Part shown: one piece after another, positions 26,164 through 37,516 of the stretch
How the letters are laid out: each line of letters begins with the position of its first letter
How positions within the stretch are numbered: the stretch's first letter is position 1
Assembly: GCA_030411725.1 (NCBI GenBank)
Contig: MU839834.1
Span: forward strand, 310,001 to 374,000
Length of the DNA: 64,000 nucleotides
Origin: Echria macrotheca
Taxonomy: Eukaryota; Ascomycota; Sordariomycetes; Sordariales; Schizotheciaceae
Reading direction: 5' to 3'
Program-made: the position numbers and the translations under genes
Notes under the pieces: generated by a model
The model's database searches: none
The model's input: only the letters and a program-made list of their open reading frames with translations
What the model was told of the DNA's origin: nothing

Positions 26164-27899
26164 ATGAGAATGCCAATCCGGTTTTCTCTTCTCACCAGGC
26201 CCAGGCCCAGGCCAGCGGCGAGCCGATTTCTCGTCGGTGTCAATCATTTTCATTTTGTTGCACAGCGGCACAACAAGTCAACAACCACCACCACCAATAC
26301 CAGCACCGTCACGAGAAGAAGACGAACAACAGAATGTGTGACTGTCGCGGTTGATCCGGCCACCACGTCCAAGGTATACCTGACCTTATTTATATTTTCT
26401 CTTATTTACAGAAGTTGCTGGTTAAAAAAAATGTTTTTTTCAGATGATGAACTAAGAACTCTAATGCAGGACCAAGTCCTCGACTCAATCAGACATTCCT
26501 TCAAAATCTCAGGCCGTCCCTCTAACGCTGCGGCCGTGGTCCTCGCTTCCAGGTCGCTTGCGTCCTGGCTGCAGGATGCGACGTTTCTCTCGCAGCTTGT
26601 CAGGCCACTTGTTCCTGCTTCTTCTGCTGCTGCATGTGCAGATGATGATGGGGCTGGGGAAGCGTCGCGGGGTATAAGTCTGCTTGGGGCGGCGGTGGAT
26701 GCTATACCGATACCTTCATCCTATGTTTCAGGCGGGTTCAAGAGGTATACTGCTGCAGAGGGGTTGTCGGTTCTACATGGGGAGGTAGATGATATCCTGC
26801 CCGGGATATGGGAGATGGATTTATCAGAGTCGCCGTCGTCGTCGTCGAGTCCGGCTCTGGAGTTTCATGTCCCGGGTGTGGGAGGAGGAGAAGAACAGAA
26901 GGCAGGGTTGGAAGTTACGCTGCCGCTGGCGAATACGCTCTTCGACAATGGCAGGGAATGGACACTGCTTGCCTCGCGGTGGGTTCACTCGTCGTCATCA
27001 TCTGGGATGTCACTCGTCGAGATGGTTGAGCGGAGTGGTGGAGCGAAGATCATGCTCCGCGGGACGGAAACGACAAGAAGTCACATCCGGGTTCCGCTTG
27101 TCCCGATCACGAAGCCGAGACGGGTCGTCGCTGGGCTCGGGAATATTCTACGCCAGGTGGAGGTTGACGGGCGGCCTGTGCCGGCGTCTAAGGAGCTCGA
27201 GGAGGTTATTCCGAAGTTACTGGCCGCGCGGACGGATACCGCTGCTGTGGGGCCGATTGGGGTTTGGGCTGTTATTTACCCTGAATCTGTCGCTAGGGAT
27301 GGTGGACTGCCATCGGCGTTGGAGGTCGGCGCGTCAAAAGACAAAGGGGCGGAATGGCGAGTGGCGAGGGAGGTGGAACATGTGATGGGCGGGCTTTTGG
27401 GAAGGGGGTGTCATATGAGGAGGATATGTGAGTTCCCGCCCGTTTTTAGCTTTGTGTTCTTGCGTTAGGTGGGTGGTATGCTAACATGGTCACAGTGAGC
27501 GGCGGAGGAGGCTGGGGCCTGAAACAGGGTCTGTTGTCTCTTGACCCCCAGACCAAGTATGCCACGGCAGACCAGGACGACATTGAAAGTTTTATCCGGT
27601 CCTTCCATGGAGAGGATGGCGATGGCACGGCTGTCATTACGCCGGGGTCGTTTGTTCAATTTATGGTCGAACCGGTTGGTGTGGCCCCTACGGAGACCCA
27701 GGACGACGGCAAAAGTCCGTCCGTTATTCTCGGGACTCAGGGGCTAGGCTCTATATTTACTCCGGGTGGTATACGCGTCCACAAGGGCGTTTTCGGCGGA
27801 CTTTCCGCCCATGGGATGTACCTCGCCTCGGAGGGGACGGGAAAGCCGGGGATCACGACCAAGATTGACGCGTCTGGGTCGTTTGTCTGCTCTGGTTAG
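26164..27899 (+). CDS. Conserved-looking unknown protein with mitochondrial-type N-terminus
   Basis: Exons 26164-26373, 26470-27427 and 27496-27899 join in frame to 523 residues. The first exon encodes 70 residues rich in Arg, Ser and Thr with almost no acid (MRMPIRFSLLTRPRPRPAAS), consistent with mitochondrial import. The body has mixed alpha/beta character without membrane spans; the most distinctive stretch is the Gly-rich SGGGGWGLKQGLLSLDP just after intron 2, followed by an acidic segment and a Gly-rich C-terminal part ending SGSFVCSG. I do not recognise the family. The first intron ends at a CAG after CTAAT, and retaining it keeps frame but adds a hydrophobic stretch, so the spliced form is preferred. 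The start is the first ATG in frame. Confidence 0.72.
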
Positions 27900-28862
27900 C
27901 AGCTGTACTATTTACCGTCATAGATGTACTATTTATTGTCACAGATGAGGGCGCCGCGTGCCCTTCCTCGTCAGTGGCGACAGTGAACGAGCAGATCAAC
28001 GCAAAGGGCCGCATTGAGTCTGACCGAGTAAGACCAGACCTGTGACTGACCCCCTTGCCCCCCAAAGCGGTTGCCAGAAAAAACAGAGTCACATTACCTT
28101 CCTATCCAGTACATAGACCACCATGGAAATTTCTATGTGGATCACTGGTGACTAGCTCAGCTGCTCACAGACGTTCTTGCTTTCTCACAGAATGCCCCAC
28201 AGTTCAATAACAAAGATGTATATCCTGCTACTATATCACAATAAGTCACCCTAAAGTGAGGCCATTGTCGACCTGGAGGCTCAGCGGGTAGCGTGGATTA
28301 CTCATCTGTATTGAATATCCAAAAGTGGTTGCTCTCATCATGGCCTAGCTGTTTGGCAGACATAATGAAAATGACGAGGCTAGACTCGTCTACCTGCCCC
28401 TTAAACATGCAGCCGGGCCGAGAAGATGGAAGCGGCCCGAAGGGTCGACATCGTAGATATATTGGACTAGTTCCACGTTTCTAGTTCTAGCCGCATCGTC
28501 CTGTGCACACCTATGAATAGTCAGGGCCACCTCGGCCATGGAGGAAGTTTCTTCCGTCCTCCAAGATAGTAAAAAACTCCCGTTTCTTCTCATCTTGTGT
28601 CCCTCAAGCATCCATGTGATGGCTATACCATGCACCAGCATCAGATAGGACTGAGGCCGGCAATCCAGTGTTGCATCATCATCCCAAGAATACGACCGTA
28701 CAGGATGAGAACGAGGCGAACACCGAGTATCTCGATCGATGGTTAAGGGAGTGCCCAAGGGAATCGTGAGTGCGATGTGAAGATTTTCGCGGACCCGGGT
28801 CCTATAAGAAGGAGGCTTGGACGGACTGTTTCGAACCCATCTTATTCCACTCCACTGCAATG

Positions 28863-29040
28863 TTCTCCTCCTTCTGCTTCTCCTCATCCTCCTTCTCCTA
28901 CTTGTCCTCCTTCTCCTCCTCCAACTCGTCCTCTTCCTACTCGTCCTCCCCCTACTCGTCCTCCTACTTCTACTCCTCCTTCTCCTCCTTCTCCTCCGCC
29001 CTCTGCCATTGCCTCCACCTCCGCCTCCGCCTCCCTTCCC
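28863..29040. repeat. Polypyrimidine triplet tract (TCC/TCT-like)
   Basis: About 180 bp of nearly pure pyrimidine on the plus strand in 3-bp periodicity, interrupted by occasional A. Such homopurine-homopyrimidine mirror tracts can form triplex DNA. It makes artificial poly-Ser, poly-Leu and poly-Pro frames. Confidence 0.8.
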
Positions 29041-29424
29041 TCCTCACTACTCATCATCGCCATGTTCATCCCCAGCTTCCATCTTCCGCTACCATCGCAT
29101 CCCATACAGGTCATCGACGCGATCCAACGCGAGCCAGAGGATTCCAGACAATGGATATGACGGTGGATAGTTTCGTATCGTGGATGGCGAGAAAGATACT
29201 CTCAATCGTCTGCCACGATAATACCTGGCATTTATCATCTGCAACCTGGGACAACGTGCCGGCCATGCCTGTGCGAGCTTCCCACCGCACAAGGCAAGCT
29301 GAGAGCCAGACAGCCCCGAATGAAACCACCTACAAGGCGTACCATCGGCGTACCATCGTCCTCAAGCTACCCAGTCCACCTGGAGCGTCTTGGAGTACAG
29401 GTCCGGGCTGGTGGGATTCCATAC

Positions 29425-29460
29425 ACCCCCCCTGGCATGTCAGGGGGGGTCAGGGGGGGT
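29425..29460. repeat. C7/G7 inverted repeat plus direct repeat
   Basis: A C7TG arm at 29425-29434 pairs perfectly with CAG7T at 29441-29450 over ten bases around a 6-nt loop, and the CAG7T unit is repeated directly at 29451-29460. It could form a hairpin or, through the two G7 runs, part of a G-quadruplex. Confidence 0.75.
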
Positions 29461-29946
29461 GATAACTACAGCTCGCTGCTATTCGAAAGAGACATTCGAA
29501 AGGCAGAAAGCCGTATGGGACCAGCAGGCATTATCACCCTTTCCCCATTCCAGAGGATGTGGGGGGGTTATTGCATCCCACCGGCCGGACCTGTCCTCTG
29601 TGACGGTCCTCGAGTTTTGGTTAGCTTATCGAGGGTGCTATGCTATACGGCGCACCTGACCATGGTGTTGTTCCGTATACCTTGGAAGGTGACATTATCA
29701 TAGAGGAGGAAAGAATGCCTAGGTAGATATATGTAGCCGAGAGAACCTACCGAGGACCTGTGAATTAGCTCTTTCCATGGTACCTTAGTACTATGTTGAG
29801 ACGAGCACGCAATCTTATGTATCGGACATAACGCATTTGTAAGCAAGAACGACCATGAGCATACCCCTCATACGCATTATGCACCCTCCTTGTATCGCCA
29901 AACGCCCAAACCTCAACTCAACCAACAATTCTATATTCCTGTAACC

Positions 29947-31144
29947 ATGCCAGGCACTCAAAACCTCCCTAAAATAGGGATCCTCTCCCTCGGCGACATG
30001 GGCAGCGGCATCGCCCGCCTGCTCACAGCCCACGGCTATCCCGTCGTGACCAACATTGCCGGCCGAAGGTTTGACTCCTCCTCCTCCCCTCGGTCCCAAA
30101 CCTTGACGTGGCCACACATAAAGCTAAGATAAAAAAAAAAAAAGCAAAGACACACTCGCCCGCGCCGAATCCGCCGGCGTCACCCTCGTGCCCACAGACG
30201 AGGCCCTCGTCTCCGCCAGCACCGTGATCCTCTCCATAGTACCACCGCGTGACGCCCTCGAGACCGCAAGACGCATACTAGTCGCGTCCCGGAACGTTTC
30301 TCTTCCCTCCGAGACAAAAAGAGAAAAAGACGTCTTCTTCGCCGACATGAACGCCATCTCGCCCCGTTCCGTAAAAGAGATCGCCGCCCTCTTCGACACA
30401 CCTCGCCCTTCTTCTTCCCCCTCGTCCCGTACTTCAGTTGATGATCCCACTTCCACTTCCACTCCACGTCCTTCTTCAGGGGGGGTAACAATCCGCTTCA
30501 TAGACGGCGCCGTCCTAGGCGGCCCCCCATCCCCGCCATCATCCCAATCCGCATCATCCCCATCATCCTCACCCCTAGAGAAAACAAACCCCTGGGACTC
30601 ATGGACCCGCCCCCTCCTCCCAACCTCAGGCCCTTATGTCTTACCTCAACTCTTCCCCTCCCTCTCCTCCCTCCTAAACATATCCCACATATCCCCCCTC
30701 ATCGGCTCCGCCTCCGCCCTCAAGATGTGCTTCGCCTCCCTCTCCAAGGGCTACGCCGCCATCGCGACGCAGGCCGTCACGACGGCCAAGCGCCACGGCG
30801 TCTTCGCCGAGCTCGAGGATTCGCTGCAACAGCTGGCGCCGGCGCAGCTGGCGCGCATGCGGAGCGCCGTCGTCGGCATGCCGCCCAAGGCGTACCGGTG
30901 GGTCCATGAGATGCACGAGATCAGCGCGACGCACGCCGGCCAGGACGATGACGAGGGGGAAGGTTTCGCGCCGGAGTTCATGTTTCGCGGCGCGGCCGAG
31001 GTGTTTAGGACTGTGGCTGAGGATACGGTCCTCGGCGGGGAAAAGGTTGGTAAGAGGGTTAGAGGACAGACGGCCGAGGACGTGGCGGATGCCATGGTTG
31101 AAGGGTTGAGGGAAAGAAAGAGGACCAGAAGATCCGAAACCTGA
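29947..31144 (+). CDS. NAD(P)-binding beta-hydroxyacid-dehydrogenase-like protein
   Basis: Exons 29947-30068 and 30145-31144 give 373 residues. The N-terminus is a Rossmann fold of the 6-phosphogluconate dehydrogenase type: IGILSLGDMGSGIARLL (residues 10-26, G-x-x-G-x-G) followed by the second strand and AGRS. The motif DEALVSASTVILSIVPP is the usual NAD-binding wall. The C-terminal half (GSASALKMCFASLSKGYAAI, then the VxxMPPKAYRWVHEM block) fits the DUF1932-type helical domain; the KMCFAS lysine may be the catalytic one. Between them an insertion of about 60 residues rich in Ser/Pro is unusual. The substrate is unknown. The intron has a non-consensus GTTTGA donor and an acceptor after an A12-13 run. 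Confidence 0.85.
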
Positions 31145-31262
31145 TGCGAGATTTCATTGTACACTCCTTATACGCTCTCATTTTATAAAGAATCAAACGC
31201 TGAGAACCCCTTCCCCTCGCTCGCTCAATTCCAAGCTGTTGCCCAGCCGCTCATCCGTATGC

Positions 31263-32752
31263 TCACTCAATGCCCATGTCAATATCATCCTCCGCTGGGC
31301 CACTCGCCGCCGCCGCCGCCGTCCCGTTGGCTGATCCCGAATTGCCCCCAAAGTAGTTCTCCATCTCCGCGTCCAGCTCCTCCTGTGTCTTCCTGGGCCG
31401 AGCAGCAGGACGTCCACCACGTCCACCCTTCTCCCCCTCATCGCGACCTCCCCGTCTTCCTCCACCATCACGACGCGCACCAGGTCGGCGACCGCCCTCG
31501 CGACGTCTGTTCGGCAGCGGGCTGCGCGATCGGCTAGCCTGTCCACCAGGTCGGTACCTATCCACACCCCTGCGCGCAGCTTCGTCATCCGAGTTGCGCC
31601 GAGGAGACATCGACCGCGATCGTCCGGCAGGAACAGTGATACGCTCAGCAAGGGGGCGACCCGGCGCAACGGCACTGTCGAAGGCATTGCGTCTCGGGCC
31701 GCTGGGCATCAAGGTAAGGCGGATAGGCTGGCCTGCGGGTTGTTAGAGCAAGATTCGCAACTCTCCAAAGGAACTTTACCGGCAGCATTGGCTCCGTTGT
31801 ACTCCTTAATTGCTTCCTTGGCATCCGCGTGCGACTCGTACGTAACGAAAGCTGTGCCCTCGGACCGGCCGGCGCGGTCGTACTTCATCTCGAGCTTGAT
31901 AACGGGGCCGATGTTCTCAAAGAGTCCCTGACCTGGTGAGTGCGTGCTCAACAGACAGACAGCAGTGGCAAACCTACCTCGAGGTCCTCCTCGGTGAGCT
32001 CGTAGTGGATATTGTCGACGCGAATCTTGGTGCCCCGCGAGTCGCTGGCCATCGTCAGTCCTACCGCTACTCTCTTCCTTCTCCCATTCCTACCTGGAAG
32101 GCTCGGGCGATCGTCGTCTTCTACCACCGGTAGGCGCAGACCGGCGGCCACCTGTTATTGTCAGGAATCATTCCCGCGCCCAGAATATGCGACCGTACCG
32201 TTCTCTTCGAATCTGTCGTGAACCCATTCGCTAAAATCACCAGCGTCAGCCAAAGCCCCTGTACCGTGATCTCCCCCCCCCAAAAAATACGTACGAATCT
32301 AGATTTCGCGGCGCGTCGTCTCTGAAGGACTGTCCCGCCCAAGGAATCGCGAGGTTAGCCGGATTTCAAACTTATCTGCCTCCTCGGTCGGCATCCGAGG
32401 CATCGAGCACAAGTCGTGGGTGTGGCTGCGTCGATATCTTGCGGCGACCGGGAGGAAGCGTGTCTAGGGGGGAAGAGGAGAGGATTCAACCTGCGGGGTT
32501 GGGTGTTGAATCAGCTCCTGCTGTCCTGTCCGTCTTTCGGGCGTCGCTCGTACCTTTCTGACACCATCGCGGGGATAGTCCTGTCGCTCGCGGCGCTGGC
32601 CGCGGTTGCCGCCTCGGTTTCCTCTGCCGCCGCCATTCTGCACCGAAACCATCATCAGCTTCATCGAATCCACGCCCGTCAATGCGACCGTGTCTTACCT
32701 GCTTGCGCTCGGCAAGGATCTCGTCGAGACTGCGATCGAGTGCGTTGTCCAT
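31263..32752 (-). CDS. ALY/REF-type mRNA export factor (Yra1-like)
   Basis: Eight exons (32752-32699, 32637-32554, 32329-32295, 32230-32199, 32151-32094, 32044-31978, 31927-31780, 31732-31263) join in frame to 315 residues. The start MDNALDRSLDEILAE is the N-terminal REF motif that binds the Sub2 helicase. An RGG-like basic stretch follows, then RRM (about residues 98-170): KIRVDNIHYELTEEDLEGLF and RAGRSEGTAFVTYESHADAK cover RNP2 and RNP1 regions. The tail is Arg/Ser/Gly-rich, with the C-terminal REF motif EELDAEMENYF. The protein couples spliced mRNA to export in the nucleus. Two internal exons are only 35 and 32 nt. It is convergent with the upstream dehydrogenase-like gene, 118 bp apart. 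Confidence 0.9.
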
Positions 32753-33467
32753 TTTCGGTGGACTTGGTGTAGTCGACGACTGGTGAGTCGAAGGAAATGC
32801 TTTCAAAACCTGCAGCCGGCTGAAAAGACTGTGGTTGTTTTGCGGTTGATCGGTTGCATGAGGCTGTGGCCTGTCCTGCGAACCACACGACTCGACTTGT
32901 TTGGCCTCAGTGGGGGCGGGTCGGCCCCTGCAAGAGCGCGGCCCAAGCTTTGCCTTGCAACTTGACCATCACTTCGCAGCAGCTCTTCTCGAGTTAAAAA
33001 CATGTCACAAAAAAGGGTCTTATTTTCCGAATTCTCTGAATTAAAGCTGTCAAACTACCTTGCGCCGTTTAACATAGGAAACGTTGGCACCCGAGAGAAA
33101 CATGAAGCCCCATGCATCATTCAACCAGATCCTGTTCAGTCTACGTCGCATAATGTAAACTTAACCGTCCCTAGTTACAGACAAAGGAGCATGAAAAGAG
33201 ACAAGCAGCAGAAAAAGAGAAATCCGTCCCTTTTGGCAGGCACCAAGCACCATCCAAGGAGATTACGGTGCAGTACTATCCCCCGAGAAATCGCTTTTTG
33301 GTGACCGAAAATCACCGATGCCGGACCCCGAAAACCAAGAGCAATTCTTCCCCTCTATCAGATTCCGTAACACAATGCCCCCGCCTATATCGCTAAAAGT
33401 CGAATGTCGAGTGTGGATGTGTTGGGTATGCCGAAGAAAAAGGGAACTGAGACTGGGGTCGCGATGT
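32753..33467. other. Intergenic, ALY/REF promoter and eIF4A 3' flank
   Basis: A 715-bp gap between two minus-strand genes. It is unremarkable, with short frames only. An AT-rich patch near 32995-33060 and A-rich patches near 33180-33230 probably belong to the eIF4A 3' flank. Confidence 0.45.
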
Positions 33468-34951
33468 TTAGATGAGGTCCGCCACATTCATGGGCATCTC
33501 CTCAATCTGGGTGCTGTAAAACTGCTCGATCTCGCGCATCATGCGCACGTCCTCGGCGGTAACGAAGTTGATGGCAACTCCCTTACGGCCGAAGCGACCA
33601 CCACGACCGATACGGTGGATGTAGTTTTCCCGGTTGGCGGGAAGATCGTAGTTGATGACCAGCGACACCTGCTGGACATCGATACCACGGGCGAGGAGGT
33701 CGGTGGCGATCAGGACGCGAGACGAACCCGACCGGAACTCCTTCATGATGAGATCGCGCTGAGCCTGGTCCATGTCTCCGTGCATGGCCGACACGGTGAA
33801 GTCACGCGCCGTGAGCTTGTCCGTGAGCCAATCGACCTTGCGGCGCGTGTTGCAGAAGATGACGGCCTGAGTGATGGTAACGGTCTCGTACAGATCCGAC
33901 AGGGTGTCAAGCTTCCACTCCTCCTTCTCGACGGCGATGTAGAACTGCTTGATACCCTCGAGAGTGAGCTCGTCCTTCTTGACGAGGATACGGACCGGGT
34001 CACGCATGAACTTGGTCGTGACCTCGAGCACATCCTGGGGCATCGTGGCTGACAGAAGAACAACCTGGGTCGACTGCGGCAGCAACTGGAAGATATCGTA
34101 GATCTGTTCGGTGAAACCACGCTGGTGGGGTGTTAGCATCTACCTCGAACGGAGTTTGGTATTCCACATACCGACAGCATCTCGTCAGCCTCGTCGAGGA
34201 CGAACATCTTCATCGCCTCCGTCTTAAGAACGCGGCGCTGAATCATGTCGTGCACGCGGCCGGGGGTGCCGACAATGATCTGGGGGCCATCCTGAATAGC
34301 CTTGATGTCGTCACGAATCGCAGTACCGCCGATGCAGGCGTGGGTATCGATGTTCATGAAGTCGCCGATGGCAATGACGACCTTCTGGATCTGCTGAGCA
34401 AGCTCACGGGTAGGGGCAAGAATGAGTGCCTGGCACTTCTTGACCTCGGGGTCAATGTTCTGAAGAACCGAAATCGAGAACGTGGCAGTCTTGCCAGTAC
34501 CGGACTGGGCCTGGGCAATCACATCGCGGCCTTTAACCTGTCAGTCGGAATCATAGCATGGTGTTTCAATGTTCTTACCCTGGATGACGGGCATAATGGC
34601 ACGCTGCTGAATAGCAGACGGGCGCTCGAAACCGTAGGCATAGATTCCTTCCATCTGTCAGTCAAGCGCCCTCGACGAACTGGTCTTCGGTCTTACCGCG
34701 CAGCAGCTCAGACTTGAGCTTCATATCATCGAAGGAGTCGACGATCTCGTCATAGTTAGACTCGATTTGGCCTAGAGATCGGATTGACGTTAGCGATCGG
34801 TACAGATGAATCAGGCTTCGGCGCCGAGGGTGGGAACGAGTGCGCAGACAATCGGCGACCTGTGAGCCGTTGCGCGCGGTCGTCCTCGGGCGCGAACTAA
34901 GAAAACAAACATACCCTCCTGGAGGTCCTCGAGTCCCTTATCGGTAGCCAT
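33468..34951 (-). CDS. TIF1: ATP-dependent RNA helicase eIF4A
   Basis: Five exons (34951-34915, 34771-34697, 34647-34579, 34530-34172, 34121-33468) encode 397 residues, the normal length of eIF4A. All DEAD-box motifs are present: the Q motif ([12 protein letters not shown]), [60 protein letters not shown] and [13 protein letters not shown]. The protein ends [10 protein letters not shown]. It unwinds mRNA 5' leaders in the eIF4F complex during translation initiation. Two acceptors are not the first AG: exon 3 starts after GATGGAAG, 8 nt past a good TGACAG, and exon 4 after GTTAAAG, with another TGACAG 7 nt upstream; only the downstream choices keep the family sequence. Confidence 0.97.
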
Positions 34952-35922
34952 ACTTGCGGTTTTTGTTCGTAAGAATTTCCAGACCTAAGCCCTGCTTAGA
35001 TCTAGAAATGTCGTTCGAAGTGGATGGCGGGGCAAGCGAGAAAAAAATCGACAGCGACTCGAAAGCGAGCGGTGCCGAAATTATGGTAGAATGAAATTAG
35101 GTGAACGAAATAGATTCAAGTTCTCAGTTATACCGAGAACAATCGAATCTATGCGAAGGTGAGTTTCTTTTGTTCGTGGTTAGAAAGTGGTGGTGGAAAG
35201 AAGAACGAAGCCTGGGTTGGGGTGAATAAAAATCGTTTTGGGTCCGGGCAGCGCAGAATTTATGGGCGCCTCAGGCAGCAGCCCCTCCCAGCCCAAAAAA
35301 TCTTGGGTGGTGGGATGGTGGGGCAGCCGCTCAAAGCAGGGGCAAATCCTGGCACACCCGCGTGAAAGCGCCACAATTTTTTTTGACGCGGACTCAACTT
35401 TGGCGGGGCAAAGTCAAAATCTTTTTGCGCCGGCGGCACGTTTTGGTGGCCACTTTGCGCCTACGAAAGGCCTACCACAATAGAGTACCAGTAGTTATTC
35501 CGCTGGGATTGCGCCGAAGGATCTCGAACATTGAGTCACCACACTACGGCCGCGAACATAGCCCCAACCCATAAACACACCACCGTCGTCATCGGTGATT
35601 CACCCTCGGCTTGAGCCGCCCAACCAGGTTCGCTCCCTCAATACACTAGCATTTGCAATTGGATCCTTATCATTGCATGGCCGGCGCCGAGTACTAGGCC
35701 TGTGTAAGGTCCCAGAATGGTAAGACTTGCTTGAACCACTTAAAAAGTGTGAGTTTTGAAACCCTGAAGAAATAGAAAAGAACCAGATGCTTCAGGTGTC
35801 GCCTAGCAGTGACTAGTTACATTCATATCGACGGAGCTGGGCGCTTCTACTAGTTTTTATGTCAAGCATCGAGCTAACAAACTTTCAGCAAGGCTCCTCC
35901 AGACGGTTCCGGAGAATTCAAG
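34952..35922. other. Divergent promoter of eIF4A and JmjC gene
   Basis: A 971-bp gap between divergent genes. Near the plus-strand gene, GTAAGA (35720) or GTGAGT (35749), a CTAAC at 35874-35878 and CAG at 35886-35888 suggest a 5'-UTR intron ending 34 bp before the ATG. No other gene. Confidence 0.45.
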
Positions 35923-37516
35923 ATGCTTCTGTCCGACAACCAGCAAGATATCCCGGAGGCGAGCGGAAGAACGAGTCATCTGACGAATGGCACCTCGACC
36001 GTTGAGCCTTCCATTCCACCACATCCGCTCGGGATCCGGCCACTAGGGAACAAATATTTCACCAGGGGCAAAGACGCACGCGATGCCTCGGGTACTTTCA
36101 AGGCATTGCCTGACGAGGTAGTTGCGCAGCTGCTTGAATACCTCGATCAACGGACACTCAGGTACCTCGGATATACATGCCGGTTCCTTTTTGCCCATTG
36201 CATGTCCGACGAAATTTGGAAAACATTGTTTCTCGAGTAAGTTCACGAATCCTCCTGTATGCCCTAGCCTGTGGAAGAAGAAGACCTCTTATCTCGTGAC
36301 TCATTTTATTGAGTATGACATGCTGACAGAGGAATGCAGAGGTGACTGTCTGAAGCGTGCCTCGTTTGAATGGCGAGGATCATGGAGAGCCACTGTTCTG
36401 GGACTCACCGAGGAGAAAAGCGCACGGGTTGACTGCAGTACCGTCTTTTCAGACGTACTACATCGTCCGTTCGTCTGCAGTCATGTTTCGTTGCAACGAT
36501 TCGTCAGTGGCATACCGACTATGAATCAGATCCAGCGCTTCGAGAACCTTAGCTACTCGGATTTTGCCGAAAAATGGAGCGACAAGCCCTTTATCCTAAC
36601 GGAGTGCATCAAAAGCTGGCCGGCATATCAGTCTTGGGACCTTGAGAAGCTCCACCAGCTCTATTCTGGTGTGGTCTTCAGGGCCGAGGCCGTTGACTGG
36701 ACATTCGAAACTTACTGTCAGTACATGTCGAACCACCGTGATGAGAGTCCACTCTATCTTTTCGACAAAAAGTTTGCCGAAAAGATGAAACTTGAGATTG
36801 GGGCTGGAGATGGTGCGGCGTACTGGCTCCCGGAATGCTTTGGGCCTGATCTTTTCGAGGTGCTGGGCGAGGAGCGTCCGGCGCACCGTTGGCTCATCAT
36901 AGGACCGGAGCGCAGCGGGTCGACTTTCCACAAAGACCCTAATGCAACCAGCGCGTGGAATGCTGTGATCCGGGGCGCCAAATACTGGATCATGTTTCCC
37001 CCATCGGCAGCCGTACCCGGAGTTTACGTTTCCGAAGACAATAGTGAGGTGACTAGCCCACTGAGTATTGCGGAATGGCTCCTCGAGTTTCATGCCGAAG
37101 CCCGGCGGCTGCCGGAGTGCAGAGAAGGCATTTGTCAGGCAGGAGAGATTCTTCATGTTCCCTCTGGATGGTGGCATTTGGTTGTCAACCTTGAAGCTGG
37201 CATTGCCTTAACGCAGAACTTTGTGCCCAAGTCTCACCTTGCGGACGTCCTGCACTTTCTTCGCGACCGGCCGGAACAGGTGACGGGCTTTGAGAGGGAT
37301 ATTACGGACCCCTATGGTCTATTTGTCGACCGTCTGAAGCAAGAATTCCCGCAGCTGCTCGAGGAGGGACTCGCGCAACTGACGGAAAGAAGTTTGCGCA
37401 AGAAGCGGAGATGGGACGTAGCTGTCGGCAGCGTTGTCGAGGAAGGCCAACCGCAGAAGAAGACTACAGGGTTTAGCTTTGGGTTCGGCCTTGAGGATGA
37501 GGAAGACGTGCCCTAG
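35923..37516 (+). CDS. F-box and JmjC domain protein
   Basis: Two exons (35923-36236, 36340-37516) give 496 residues. An F-box lies at about residues 60-105 (FKALPDEVVAQLLEYLDQRTLRYL), followed by FEWRGSWRATVLG and a JmjC domain. The iron(II)/2-oxoglutarate facial triad is visible: His302 and Asp304 in STFHKDP and His384 in PSGWWH, with NAVIRGAKYWIMFPP between. The layout matches fungal JMJD6/Jmj4-like dioxygenases that carry an N-terminal F-box. It may hydroxylate a protein or demethylate a histone and link this to ubiquitylation; the substrate is unknown. The tail is basic (RSLRKKRRW) then acidic. The acceptor after GGAATGCAG was chosen because the earlier TGACAG breaks the frame. Confidence 0.92.

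Larger units (their letters stand above)
27900..29946. other. Gene-poor 2-kb region with simple and G-rich repeats
   Basis: This stretch separates two plus-strand genes. It contains a long TCC/TCT-type triplet tract (about 28863-29040), a C7/G7 inverted repeat (29425-29460) and another G-run near 29559-29566. Frames up to 230 codons cross it, but they translate the triplet tract as poly-Ser or lack motifs. No transposon ends or RNA gene recognised. Confidence 0.5.

Noticed and set aside
28390..28887. 165-codon minus-strand frame
   Set aside because: Basic, motif-free, and partly built on repeat-rich sequence.
28770..29462. 230-codon frame with poly-Ser
   Set aside because: Created by the TCC/TCT triplet tract.
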